Positions 21,419-29,775 of a DNA stretch of 37,327 nucleotides are shown here, piece by piece. Origin of the DNA: Euzebyales bacterium (GTDB taxonomy: Bacteria > Actinomycetota > Nitriliruptoria > Euzebyales > JAHELV01); NCBI GenBank assembly GCA_036374135.1, contig DASUUK010000039.1, positions 1 to 37,327 on the forward strand. Direction: 5' to 3'. The position numbers were made by a program, and so were the translations under genes. Every line of letters starts with the position of its first letter. Position 1 is the first letter of the stretch. The notes under the pieces were generated by a model. The model was not told the DNA's origin and searched no databases. It worked only from the letters and a program-made list of their open reading frames with translations.

Positions 21419-22720
21419 GTGCGGGTGGTAGCGATCCTGGCGGCCTGGGCGGTCGTCGCGGTGCTCGCGACGCTGTTCTTCGCGCTGGGCGGTTCGCTCG
21501 GCTACCGTCGAGGGGTCAAGGACACGCTGACGCAGATCCGTGAACGGCGGACCGGCAAGAAGGGCTGCCGGCCCATGCCCGCCAACCACCTGCGGCGGCG
21601 CACGAGTGGCCATGCGCGGCCGGGTGCCAAGGCCCGTCGTGCACGGTGGTACCCCGGCCCCGTCGAGCCGGCCCAGGTCGCGCCCGTGCGGTCGCGTCGC
21701 ACCGACCCCAGGATCACCGTCGCGGTCAGCATGGTGGCCGTCCTCCTGCTGATCGGCGTGCCGGGGACGGCCGTCGGCGCGACGACCGCGCAGCCGGGCG
21801 AACCCCTGTGGAGGTTGAAGCTCGGCCTGGAACGCGTGCGGGTGACGCTCGCGTCCGGCGGCGCGCAGGATGCCGACGTCCACACCGACCTGGCGTCGGT
21901 GCGCCTGGGTGAGTTGCACGGCCTCGTCGTGCAGGACCTGCCGGTGGATGTCGTGGCCGAGGTCAGCGGTCTGCTGCACGCGCACGTCACGGCGGCCGCC
22001 ACGGCGCTCGACGAGGTCGCCGACAGCGAGCATCGCATGGCGCTCCAGCGCCGTCTCGAGCTTGTCGCCGACCGGCAGGTCGATGTCATGGACGCGCTGG
22101 CGGCCACGAGCGGCTGCACCGGGAACGTCGGTGCGGCGACGGACGGCTGCGCCGAGCTCGAACAGGTGCGTGACTCGACGGTCGCGCTGCGACGCACGAC
22201 GGACGCGGCCGTCGCGCTCGCCGAGGACGACGGCGCCCCGCCACAGGTCGTCGCGCAGGTCGACCGGGCGGACGCGATCGACAGCGCCTCGGACGCAGGG
22301 CCCGACAGCGCCGCGTCGCCCACCGCCGCGATCGCAGCCGCTGACCAGCCGCGTCCGGCCGTCGCTGACGACGCACTGGGCGACGCGGAACGAGACGGGT
22401 CTGCCGGTAGCGCCGAGTCCCGCCTATCGGCGCAGGACAGCGCGGCACGAGATGCAGGATCGGGCGTACGCGGCGTCGCGAACGAGCCGCGGCCGACCCC
22501 GTCCGCGTCATCCGCACCCTCGGTCGACGGCCCGGCGACGGCCGCGCCGCCGCCGACGCCGACCGATGAGGAGACGCCGCCTGCGACTCCCACGGCCGCG
22601 GACGCGGACGACGCCTCCGAGGCGCCGGAAGACGGCGGCGCGCCGCCGCCGGACCCCTCCGCGCCGTCCGCCGGTGACTCGGTGGACATCGCCGAACCTG
22701 CCGGGACCGTCGAACCGTAG
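21419..22720 (+). CDS. Two-TM membrane protein with extracellular DUF5667-like domain
   Basis: A 433-residue protein if read from GTG 21419 (GAGAG upstream). It has a first membrane segment VVAILAAWAVVAVLATLFFALG, then a strongly basic stretch of about 70 residues (likely cytoplasmic), a second segment ITVAVSMVAVLLLIGVPGTAV, then a helical DUF5667-like domain (GEPLWRLKLGLERVRVTLASG ... TDLASVRLGELHGLV) and a long Ala/Pro/Asp-rich C-terminal tail that is probably disordered and outside the cell. An alternative is a start at ATG 21575 (AAGAAGGG upstream), giving a one-TM protein. Two Cys, in SGCTG and DGCAEL, could form a disulphide. Function is unknown; DUF5667 proteins often accompany sigma/anti-sigma genes, but none is seen here. 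Confidence 0.65.
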   Translation: MRVVAILAAWAVVAVLATLFFALGGSLGYRRGVKDTLTQIRERRTGKKGCRPMPANHLRRRTSGHARPGAKARRARWYPGPVEPAQVAPVRSRRTDPRITVAVSMVAVLLLIGVPGTAVGATTAQPGEPLWRLKLGLERVRVTLASGGAQDADVHTDLASVRLGELHGLVVQDLPVDVVAEVSGLLHAHVTAAATALDEVADSEHRMALQRRLELVADRQVDVMDALAATSGCTGNVGAATDGCAELEQVRDSTVALRRTTDAAVALAEDDGAPPQVVAQVDRADAIDSASDAGPDSAASPTAAIAAADQPRPAVADDALGDAERDGSAGSAESRLSAQDSAARDAGSGVRGVANEPRPTPSASSAPSVDGPATAAPPPTPTDEETPPATPTAADADDASEAPEDGGAPPPDPSAPSAGDSVDIAEPAGTVEP

Positions 22721-22769
22721 GCGTCCGCATGTGGGTGCAACTCGCCGGGCGTCGACGCATCCGGGCGCC

Positions 22770-22785
22770 GTGCGCGTGCACGCAC
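22770..22785 (+). terminator. Small hairpin after the DUF5667-like gene
   Basis: GTGCG, a 6-base loop (CGTGCA), then CGCAC form a 5-bp stem 50 bases past the stop. Weak and without a U-tract. Confidence 0.25.
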
Positions 22786-22826
22786 AGTGATTCGGCGGTC
22801 ACGACGGCGATGTGAGACGAGGAAGC

Positions 22827-22832
22827 TAGACT
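22827..22832 (+). promoter_or_regulatory. Candidate -10 box for the radical SAM gene
   Basis: TAGACT at 22827-22832 fits the actinobacterial -10 and lies 53 bases before the radical SAM start. No -35 is clear. Confidence 0.35.
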
Positions 22833-22885
22833 CCGAACCAAGCGTTCATCGCGTCGTCACCGACGCTCCGCCACCACGACACACG

Positions 22886-24838
22886 ATGTCTGACAGCACA
22901 GCGCCCGGATCGATCTGGCACCGTCTCGAGCCGCTGCTCCCGACGGTGCGCAAGCCTGCCCGCTACGTGGGCGGCGAGGACAACATCGTCGTCAAGGACC
23001 ATGCGTGCACCGACAGCAGGTGGCTGCTGGTCTATCCCGACGCGTACGAGATCGGCCAGCCGAACCAGGGCATCCAGATCCTCTACGAGGTGCTGAACGA
23101 GCGCGGGCGCACGGTCGCCGAGCGCGCGTTCGCGCCGTGGCCCGACATGGAGGCGGTGATGCGGGAGCACGGCCTTCCGCTGTTCAGCCTCGAGAACCAC
23201 CTGCCGCTGAGGTCGTTCGACGTCGTCGGCTTCAGCCTGGCGGCCGAGGTCGGCTACACCAACCTGCTCAACTGCCTCGATCTGGGTGGGCTGGCGCTGC
23301 GGGCAGCGGACCGTGCCGATGACGATCCGTTGGTCATCATCGGAGGCCACGCCGCGTTCAACCCTGAACCACTCGCGCCGTTCGTGGACATCGCCGTCGC
23401 GGGAGACGGCGAGGAGTTCGTGCTCGAGCTCGATGAGCTGATCGGGGCGTTGCGGCGTGATGCGGACGGGCGGGTGTCGCGACGTGAGCTGCTGGCTCGC
23501 GCGTCCGAGGTCGACGGCGCGTACGCGCCGGCGTCCTACGAGCCGCGCTACACCGACGACGGACGGCTCGCAGGCACGTTCCCCGCCCGCAGCGGTGTGC
23601 CCTACCGGGTGCCCAAGCGCACGGTCAGCGATCTCGACAAGTGGCCGTATCCGAGCAAGCAGCTCGTGCCGCTCACCGAGACCGTACACGAGCGCTACGC
23701 CGTCGAGATCTTCCGCGGCTGCACGCGGGGCTGCCGCTTCTGCCAGGCCGGGATGATCACGCGGCCGGTCAGGGAGCGCTCCAAGGAGACCGTCAAGGCG
23801 ATGGTCGCCCACGGGTTGGCCAACACGGGCCTGAACGAGGTCGGGCTGCTGTCGTTGTCGAGTGCGGACCACTCGGAGATCCTCGGGATGTGCGGCGAGC
23901 TCGCCGACACCTACGAGGGCACAGCGACGAGCCTGTCGCTGCCGTCGACCCGCGTCGACGCGTTCAACGTCGAGCTCGCCGACGAGTTGATCCGCAACGG
24001 GCGGCGCACCGGTCTGACGTTCGCACCCGAGGCCGGCAGCGAGCGCATGCGTCGCGTGATCAACAAGATGGTCACCGAGGCCGACATGCTGCGGACGGCC
24101 GAGACGGCGTTCGCCAACGGCTGGCGTCACATCAAGCTGTACTTCATGATCGGCCTGCCCACCGAGCGTGACGAGGACGTGCTCGCCATCGCCGACCTCG
24201 GGTTGAAGGTGCTGGCGATCGGGCGCGAGTACGGCCGCCGCAACAAGGTGACGGTCTCCGTCGGCGGATTCGTCCCCAAGCCGCACACGCCGTTCCAGTG
24301 GTGCGCGCAGGACCGGCCCGAGGAGCTGCAGCGCAAGCTCGACCTGATCAAGTCGCGTGTCGCCAGCGACCGCAACCTCAACCTGAGGTACCACGATCCC
24401 GAGCCCGGTGCCATCGAAGGCCTGCTGGCGCGCGGTGACCGGCGGGTGGCCGACGCCATCGAGCGCGTGTTCGTCCTGGGCGCGCGGTTCGACGGCTGGG
24501 ACGAGCACTACGACCATGGGCGTTGGCTGCAGGCCTGCGCCGACACCGGCGTCGACCTCGCATGGTATTGCCACCGCGAACGCGGCGAGGACGAGGCCAT
24601 GGCGTGGGACCACATCGACTCGGGGCTCGAGCGCGACTGGTTGTGGGGGGACCTGCAGGACGCCGTGCGCGAGAAGCCGCTGGACGACTGCCGCTGGATC
24701 CCCTGCTACGACTGCGGCGTGTGTCCCGGCCTGGGACTCGAACATCAGAACAACTTCGATGGCGCCGCTGCCGGCGCCGGCACCACCACCGTGCCGGCGG
24801 GACGCACGCGCCTGCCTCTCCATGCGGGTCAGAGCTAG
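22886..24838 (+). CDS. B12-binding-like radical SAM protein (TIGR03960-type)
   Basis: A 650-residue radical SAM protein. The N-terminal 200 residues have a cobalamin-binding-like fold (LLVYPDAYEIGQPNQGIQILYEVLNERG ... VVGFSLAAEVGYTNLLNCLDLGG ... VIIGGHAAFNPEPLAPFVD). The iron-sulphur motif is Cys279-x3-Cys283-x2-Cys286 in CTRGCRFCQAG, followed by SLPSTRVDAF and FAPEAGSERMRRVINK. The C-terminus has a Cys-rich end, CYDCGVCPGLG. It matches the family of unknown function that pairs with a DUF2344 protein next to RNase E/G. ATG 22886 is the first start giving the family N-terminus. The 3' end overlaps the next gene by 17 bases, so the two are translationally coupled. Confidence 0.88.
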   Translation: MSDSTAPGSIWHRLEPLLPTVRKPARYVGGEDNIVVKDHACTDSRWLLVYPDAYEIGQPNQGIQILYEVLNERGRTVAERAFAPWPDMEAVMREHGLPLFSLENHLPLRSFDVVGFSLAAEVGYTNLLNCLDLGGLALRAADRADDDPLVIIGGHAAFNPEPLAPFVDIAVAGDGEEFVLELDELIGALRRDADGRVSRRELLARASEVDGAYAPASYEPRYTDDGRLAGTFPARSGVPYRVPKRTVSDLDKWPYPSKQLVPLTETVHERYAVEIFRGCTRGCRFCQAGMITRPVRERSKETVKAMVAHGLANTGLNEVGLLSLSSADHSEILGMCGELADTYEGTATSLSLPSTRVDAFNVELADELIRNGRRTGLTFAPEAGSERMRRVINKMVTEADMLRTAETAFANGWRHIKLYFMIGLPTERDEDVLAIADLGLKVLAIGREYGRRNKVTVSVGGFVPKPHTPFQWCAQDRPEELQRKLDLIKSRVASDRNLNLRYHDPEPGAIEGLLARGDRRVADAIERVFVLGARFDGWDEHYDHGRWLQACADTGVDLAWYCHRERGEDEAMAWDHIDSGLERDWLWGDLQDAVREKPLDDCRWIPCYDCGVCPGLGLEHQNNFDGAAAGAGTTTVPAGRTRLPLHAGQS

Positions 24839-25565
24839 ATACGCCAAGGACGGCCGGCTCCGGTTCATCTCAGCGATCGATCTGGGCCGCGTCTGGGAGC
24901 GCGCGTTGCGCAAGGCCGATCTGCCGATCGGCTACAGCGAGGGGTTCACGCCCCACCCCAAGGTCAGCTTCCCCGACGCCCTCGCGCTGGGCTACGCCTC
25001 GATCGGCGAGTACGTGGAGCTGACGTTCGCCGTACCCGTCGATGTCGCCACGACCGTGGCGGCGTTCAACGCCGCTGCGCCCGAGGGCCTGCGCATCGTC
25101 GACGCCGCCGCTGTCGCCGATGGCGCGCCGCGGCTCTCGCGGTGGTTGCAGGCGTCACTGTGGGAGCTGCGCTACCCTTCGGCCGACGCCGACGGGCTCG
25201 CTGCGGGTGTGCGAGCGCTGACGCGTGCGGAGCGTCTCCCCGTCGACCGGGAACGCAAGGGCACCACCACGCGCCTCGATCTCAAGCCGGCACTGCACCT
25301 CGTCGCCGCACACCGACGTGCCGTGCGCGTGGTCCTGCATCACACCGAACCACCGTTCCGTCCAACCGAGGTGCATCAGTCGCTGTGTGCGACCGGTGAC
25401 CTGCGGGCGCTCGACGCGCCCGCGCTCGTGACACGGATCGCGCAGGGGGCCCCCGAGGGCGATGGACTGCGCGAGGCCCTGGCAGGGCAGGTCCTGCCAC
25501 TGGTGCCGCACGAGCGCGCCGACCGCGCCGATGCCCTGACCACACTGACATCCAAAGGATTCTGA
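24822..25565 (+). CDS. DUF2344 (TIGR03936-type) partner of the radical SAM protein
   Basis: A 247-residue protein beginning MRVRARYAKDGRLRFISAIDLGRVWERALRKADLP, then YSEGFTPHPKVSFPDALALGYAS, the recognised signature of the DUF2344 family. The family is nearly always encoded beside, or fused to, the radical SAM protein above, and close to RNase E/G, which suggests a shared RNA- or ribosome-related role that is still unknown. The start is inside the upstream gene. The stop TGA shares its last base with the ATG of the RNase gene (25565), so three genes form a tightly coupled unit. The segment DRERKGTTTRLDLKPAL is basic and could bind RNA, which is inference. Confidence 0.87.
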   Translation: MRVRARYAKDGRLRFISAIDLGRVWERALRKADLPIGYSEGFTPHPKVSFPDALALGYASIGEYVELTFAVPVDVATTVAAFNAAAPEGLRIVDAAAVADGAPRLSRWLQASLWELRYPSADADGLAAGVRALTRAERLPVDRERKGTTTRLDLKPALHLVAAHRRAVRVVLHHTEPPFRPTEVHQSLCATGDLRALDAPALVTRIAQGAPEGDGLREALAGQVLPLVPHERADRADALTTLTSKGF

Positions 25566-27535
25566 TGACCGACGAGACCAGCACGCGGGCCCGCCGGAGA
25601 GTGCGCGTCCGGGGCCGCGGTGCCCAGGCCGATGGCGGCGAGCGCACCCGGCAACGCAGCGGTGGGGCGGACGGCGACGGCGGCGCCGCGTCACCATCCC
25701 GCTCCACGTCGGTCCGACGCGTCCGCCGACGGTCCGTTGACACGAGGAATGACGCATCCGACGACGGCGGTTCGGTGTCGTCGGCCAACGACACCGGCGC
25801 CCGTACCGCAGGCCACGAGGACGCGCGTGGCGATGCCACCGACAGCGGCGGGACCTCACGGGGCACCAGCGCGAGCAAGGACAGCGACAACGCTGCGAAG
25901 GACGGCGGCGGCAACCAGGGCCGCCGACGCGGCCGACGGTCTGGCAACGCTGACGGGGACACCCGTCGTGGGAAGGGTGGCGGCCGCGCGCGGGGGACCG
26001 GGCGCGACGGTGTCCCCGACGACGACGGTCGCGCCGGCGCCGCCTCCGGCGGGGGTGGCGTCGACGACGCGTCCGATGGCGACAGCGGTCGCGCCAGCGC
26101 GGTCGACGGCGACGGCGGCCGTGAGGACGCCAGCGACTCCAACGGCAGCGCCGGAGCCGCGAGGGACGACAACGGGGGTTCCGACCGCTCACGCAGGCAG
26201 CGGGGGCGCAAGGGACGCCGGCGGCCGTCGGGTTCGTCCCCGCGACGGGGCGTGAGCGAGGAGGTCCGGCGGTCGATCACCGAGGGGCCTCCGCGTCGCA
26301 TGCTCGTGTCGGTCGGGCGTGAGCGGACCGAGGTGGCCGTCCTCGAGGAACGTGACCTGGTCGAGCACTACGTGACGCGCAAGGCCAACGAGAGCTACGT
26401 CGGCAACATCTACCTGGGTCGCGTGCAGAACGTCCTGCCCGGCATGGAGGCGGCGTTCGTCGACATCGGCAAGGGCCGCAACGGCGTCCTGTACGCCGGG
26501 GAGGTCAACTACGACGACGAGGACGTCGAGTCCAAGGCGCCACGCATCGAGCAGGCGCTCAAACCCGGCCAGACCGTCGTCGTGCAGGTCACCAAGGACC
26601 CCATGGGCACAAAGGGCGCCCGCCTGACCCAGCAGCTGTCGCTGGCCGGCCGTTTCTGCGTGCTCGCGATCGAGGACGGCACGGTCGGCATCTCCCGCAA
26701 GCTCACCGACAGCGAGCGGGACCGCCTGCGCGAGACGCTGCGGGAGATCAAGCCCGAGGGCTACGGACTGATCGTGCGGACCGCGGCGGCGGGCGCGACC
26801 GACGAGCAGCTCGAAGCCGACGTCAAGCGTCTGCTCGAGCGTTGGGGGACCGTGCAGCAGCGCCTCACCGATGCCAAGCCCCTCACTGAGGTCTACCGTG
26901 AGCCCGAGCTGGCGATGCGCGTCATCCGCGATGTGTACGGACCCGAGTTCGTCGAGCTCATCTGCGATGACGCGGACCTGGCGGAGCAGATCTCGGACTA
27001 CCTGAGCGACGTCAGTCCTGAGCTCGCCCCGACGCTGCAGCGCTACACGGGCGACGAACCGCTGTTCACGGCCTACGAGGTGACCAATCAGGTCCGCCGC
27101 GCGCTCGAGAAGAAGGTCTGGCTGCCGTCGGGCGGGTACCTGATCATCGAGAAGACCGAGGCCATGTGGGTCATCGACGTCAACACCGGCAAGTTCGTCG
27201 GCGACTCGAACCTCGAGGAGACCGTCCTCAAGAACAACCTGGAGGCCGCCGAGGAGATCACCCGCCAGTTGCGGCTACGCGACATGGGCGGGATCATCGT
27301 CATCGACTTCGTCGACATGATCGTGCCGGCCAACCGTGACGAAGTGCTCAAGCGGTTCAAGCGTGAGCTCGCGCGCGACAAGACCAAGTCGCGGGTGATG
27401 GAGATCTCCAAGCTCGGCCTCGTGCAGATGACGCGCAAGAACGTCAGTCAGGGGCTCACCGAGACGTTCACCAAGACGTGCGACTGCTGCGAAGGGCGGG
27501 GCGCGCAGATCGTCGACAAGGCGCTCAAGCGCTGA
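25565..27535 (+). CDS. rne: Ribonuclease E/G family protein with long disordered N-terminus
   Basis: A 656-residue endoribonuclease. Residues 1 to about 230 are low-complexity Gly/Asp/Ser/Arg sequence with short basic runs (GRRRGRRSG, RQRGRKGRRR). From about 236 comes the catalytic core: RRMLVSVGRERTEVAVLEE, an S1-like part (SYVGNIYLGRVQNVLPGMEAAFVDIGKGRNGVL), then the Mg-binding Asp538 in VIDVNTGKFVG and Asp581 in IVIDFVDM. The zinc-link Cys639-x2-Cys642 is in TCDCCEGRG. The chain ends just after this, so there is no C-terminal scaffold; the N-terminal extension may hold the RNA- or partner-binding sites, as in other actinobacterial RNase E. It is coupled to the upstream gene by a one-base stop/start overlap. 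rne versus rng cannot be settled by reading. Confidence 0.93.
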   Translation: MTDETSTRARRRVRVRGRGAQADGGERTRQRSGGADGDGGAASPSRSTSVRRVRRRSVDTRNDASDDGGSVSSANDTGARTAGHEDARGDATDSGGTSRGTSASKDSDNAAKDGGGNQGRRRGRRSGNADGDTRRGKGGGRARGTGRDGVPDDDGRAGAASGGGGVDDASDGDSGRASAVDGDGGREDASDSNGSAGAARDDNGGSDRSRRQRGRKGRRRPSGSSPRRGVSEEVRRSITEGPPRRMLVSVGRERTEVAVLEERDLVEHYVTRKANESYVGNIYLGRVQNVLPGMEAAFVDIGKGRNGVLYAGEVNYDDEDVESKAPRIEQALKPGQTVVVQVTKDPMGTKGARLTQQLSLAGRFCVLAIEDGTVGISRKLTDSERDRLRETLREIKPEGYGLIVRTAAAGATDEQLEADVKRLLERWGTVQQRLTDAKPLTEVYREPELAMRVIRDVYGPEFVELICDDADLAEQISDYLSDVSPELAPTLQRYTGDEPLFTAYEVTNQVRRALEKKVWLPSGGYLIIEKTEAMWVIDVNTGKFVGDSNLEETVLKNNLEAAEEITRQLRLRDMGGIIVIDFVDMIVPANRDEVLKRFKRELARDKTKSRVMEISKLGLVQMTRKNVSQGLTETFTKTCDCCEGRGAQIVDKALKR

Positions 27536-27542
27536 CAGCCCG

Positions 27543-27578
27543 GTTCTGATGCCGTCGAACGCCCGACAGCATCAGAAC
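27543..27578. terminator. Bidirectional terminator hairpin between rne and the acetyltransferase gene
   Basis: GTTCTGATGC (27543-27552) and GCATCAGAAC (27569-27578) form a perfect 10-bp stem with a 16-base loop that can pair further (GTCG/CGAC). It starts 7 bases past the rne stop, and its right arm contains the stop codon of the converging gene (27572-27574). Confidence 0.7.
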
Positions 27579-28804
27579 ACGAACGGGTTCCAGGGCGGGT
27601 GGCGGGAGACCAGCAGCACGGCGAGCCGGTCGAGCACGTCGGGCCGATGCGCCTCGATCAGCCCGGCGCGGGCGAGCTCGTACGGCGAGATGCCGCCCAG
27701 CGACAGGCTGCCCAGCTCGCGGACGTCGAGCGCCGCGTCCGCGGCCTCGTCGGTGGGCGTGCACTGCAGCGCCCCACCGTCGCCGGCCAGCTTCCACCTA
27801 CGCGTGTTCCACGGACAGAACGTGTCGGCGACGTCCAGCACCACCGCCGTGTCCGCGGTGGTGCCACGCTGTGACAGCGCGGCGCCCACGTCGACCAGGC
27901 GGATGTAGCACGACGTGCCGTCGGTGATCACCAGCCTGTGTCGCTCGGCCAGCCACCACGGCAGCGGATCGTCGACGGGACGCATGTGCGCCTCGAGGTG
28001 CTGCACCAGGTCGAGGCCGCACACGTAGCTCCACAGCTGACGCCAGGCGTCGCTGTCGGTGGCCATGCAGCGTTCGACCTGCACGGTGCCATCGGGGCCC
28101 GCGTCGCCCCAGCCGCGCCTGATCCGGTAGACGACGAACCCGCGGTCGCCGCACGTCACCACCTGACGCGCCGAGCCACCGCTGCGCACCCCGGGCGGGT
28201 CGTGCTCGAGGTACAGCCGCCACTTGTCCTCGGCGAACGACATCATGCCGGGCACGTCGGTGCGCATCCGTTCGTACACGTCGCTCAGCAACGGCGCGGC
28301 GTCGGCGACGTCCACCAGCGCGACCCCGGTTGGCACGACGGGCTCGGTGAACCGCCGCCATGGCCCGTCGAGCCGGAACGTCTGGCACCGCGACGCGACG
28401 CCGTACCCGAAGCGCCCGTAGATGCCGGCCTCCGACGCGTACAACGCCGCCCACGGTGTCCCCGCGGCGTGCAGGTCGTCGAGCTGGCGCCGCATCAGGG
28501 ACCGCAGGACGCCCCGCCGCCGGTGGGTGGGAGCCACGCCGACGGAGGTCACGCCGGCGCAGCTCACCGGATCGGCGCCGGGCACGCTCATCGTGTAGTC
28601 GAGCACCGTGGTCGTGCCGATGATGCGGTCGCCATCGCGAGCGGCAAGCGAACGCGCGGGATCGTCGAGCTCCATCGCGATGAGGTGCGCGATCTCGTCG
28701 TCGTCGAGCGTCTCGCCGAACGACAGCCCGGTGGCGCGCACGAACGCGTCCCGGTCGCCAGCGCCGATCGGGCCGATGGAGTACCGGTCGTCGGACGCGG
28801 ACAT
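27572..28804 (-). CDS. Eis-type GNAT N-acetyltransferase with SCP2-like domain
   Basis: A 410-residue protein with the three-part Eis layout. The N-terminal GNAT domain has the acetyl-CoA loop VGVAPTHRRRGVLRSLMRRQL and is followed by ALYASEAGIYGRFGYGVASR. A second GNAT-like part comes next, then a C-terminal sterol-carrier-like domain. The chain ends WNPFVF, the conserved Eis terminus whose free carboxylate takes part in catalysis. Eis enzymes acetylate amines of aminoglycosides, peptides or other small molecules; the natural substrate here is unknown. ATG 28804 has GAGG 8 bases upstream, and a TATGCT -10 candidate is near 28840. It converges on rne and is divergent from rplU. Confidence 0.88.
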   Translation of the reverse strand: MSASDDRYSIGPIGAGDRDAFVRATGLSFGETLDDDEIAHLIAMELDDPARSLAARDGDRIIGTTTVLDYTMSVPGADPVSCAGVTSVGVAPTHRRRGVLRSLMRRQLDDLHAAGTPWAALYASEAGIYGRFGYGVASRCQTFRLDGPWRRFTEPVVPTGVALVDVADAAPLLSDVYERMRTDVPGMMSFAEDKWRLYLEHDPPGVRSGGSARQVVTCGDRGFVVYRIRRGWGDAGPDGTVQVERCMATDSDAWRQLWSYVCGLDLVQHLEAHMRPVDDPLPWWLAERHRLVITDGTSCYIRLVDVGAALSQRGTTADTAVVLDVADTFCPWNTRRWKLAGDGGALQCTPTDEAADAALDVRELGSLSLGGISPYELARAGLIEAHRPDVLDRLAVLLVSRHPPWNPFVF

Positions 28805-28837
28805 CTGCTACCTCGCGTTGGCGCTGTGGGGCATGGG

Positions 28838-28843
28838 AGCATA
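28838..28843 (-). promoter_or_regulatory. Candidate -10 box for the Eis-type gene
   Basis: On the - strand, TATGCT (28843-28838) lies 33 bases before the start codon. The -35 is not convincing. Confidence 0.35.
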
Positions 28844-28890
28844 CAGTGGTGCCCGCACGTCCGCGCGTGCTCGTCGTGGCGAGCCCGCAG

Positions 28891-28896
28891 TAACCT
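28891..28896 (+). promoter_or_regulatory. Candidate -10 box for rplU-rpmA
   Basis: TAACCT at 28891-28896 fits the actinobacterial -10 and would give rplU a leader of about 140 bases, long enough for a ribosomal-protein leader structure, though none is recognised. The -35 is weak. Confidence 0.35.
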
Positions 28897-29040
28897 CTGG
28901 CCGGTGCAGCTCACCCGCGATCGGGACACGATCAACCCGCGTCCGCCCGACGCCCGGACCGCTCGACTCCGACGCGGCGACGGCCGTCCTCGGCCGGGTC
29001 CGCCCAGGCACGCAGCAATCCAGGATCACAGGAGCACACC

Positions 29041-29352
29041 ATGCAGGCTGTCATCGCGACCGGCGGTAAGCAATACCGCGTCGCCGTCGGTGACGAGGTC
29101 GAGGTCGAGCGGCTGACCGCCGCCGACGACGGCACGGTCACCCTGACGCCGGTCATGGTCGTCGGCGACGACGGCGAGGTCAGCGCCACGCCCGATGCGC
29201 TCGACGGTGCGTCGGTCACCGCGACGGTCCTCGAGGACACGCGCGGTCCCAAGCTGACCGTGTTCATGTACCGCAACAAGACCGGCTACCGGCGGAAGAC
29301 GGGTCATCGTCAGCAGCGGTCGCGCATCCGCATCGACGCGATCGACGTCTAG
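29041..29352 (+). CDS. rplU: 50S ribosomal protein bL21
   Basis: A 103-residue bL21: MQAVIATGGKQYRVAVGDEVEVERL at the N-terminus and the basic 23S-binding end FMYRNKTGYRRKTGHRQQRSRIRIDAI. Length is normal. AGGAGCAC just upstream gives a good ribosome binding site for ATG 29041. It is followed 12 bases later by rpmA, the universal L21-L27 pair. Confidence 0.98.
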   Translation: MQAVIATGGKQYRVAVGDEVEVERLTAADDGTVTLTPVMVVGDDGEVSATPDALDGASVTATVLEDTRGPKLTVFMYRNKTGYRRKTGHRQQRSRIRIDAIDV

Positions 29353-29364
29353 GAAGGATCGGCC

Positions 29365-29616
29365 ATGGCACACAAGAAGGGCGGCGGCTCCTCGAACAAC
29401 GGCCGTGACTCCAATCCGAAGATGCTGGGGGTCAAGCGGTACGGCGGCCAGGTCGTGACCGCAGGGTCGATCATCGTCCGTCAGCGCGGCACCAGGATCC
29501 ACCCCGGCCGCAACGTCGGGCGCGGCAAGGACGATACGCTGTTCGCGCTGGCTGATGGCACGGTGTCGTTCCGCACCTCGGGATCGCGCAAGTACGCCGA
29601 GGTCGAGACCGTCTGA
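29365..29616 (+). CDS. rpmA: 50S ribosomal protein bL27
   Basis: An 83-residue bL27 starting [29 protein letters not shown]. The short N-terminal tail reaches the peptidyl-transferase centre, and there is no Firmicutes-type cleaved leader. AGGAAGGATC just upstream serves as ribosome binding site. It is co-transcribed with rplU. The 159-base gap to obgE shows no clear terminator. Confidence 0.98.
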   Translation: MAHKKGGGSSNNGRDSNPKMLGVKRYGGQVVTAGSIIVRQRGTRIHPGRNVGRGKDDTLFALADGTVSFRTSGSRKYAEVETV

Positions 29617-29775
29617 CCACCCCCGGCGTCACCGATGCGCAGGCGGTGGCGATCAGCGTCGAACCACCGTCGGGTAGCAACGTGCCACCGGGCCGATCGT
29701 CGCGCAGGCACGCTGGAGTGAGCCTGCCGCCACACCAAGGGCGACCACCCCGTCCCGGTGTGCTATGCATGGCTG

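Noticed and set aside
22826-24913. Open frame of 695 codons antisense to the radical SAM gene
   Set aside because: It mirrors the codon bias of the real gene (iron-sulphur motif, family N-terminus) and shows no domain of its own.
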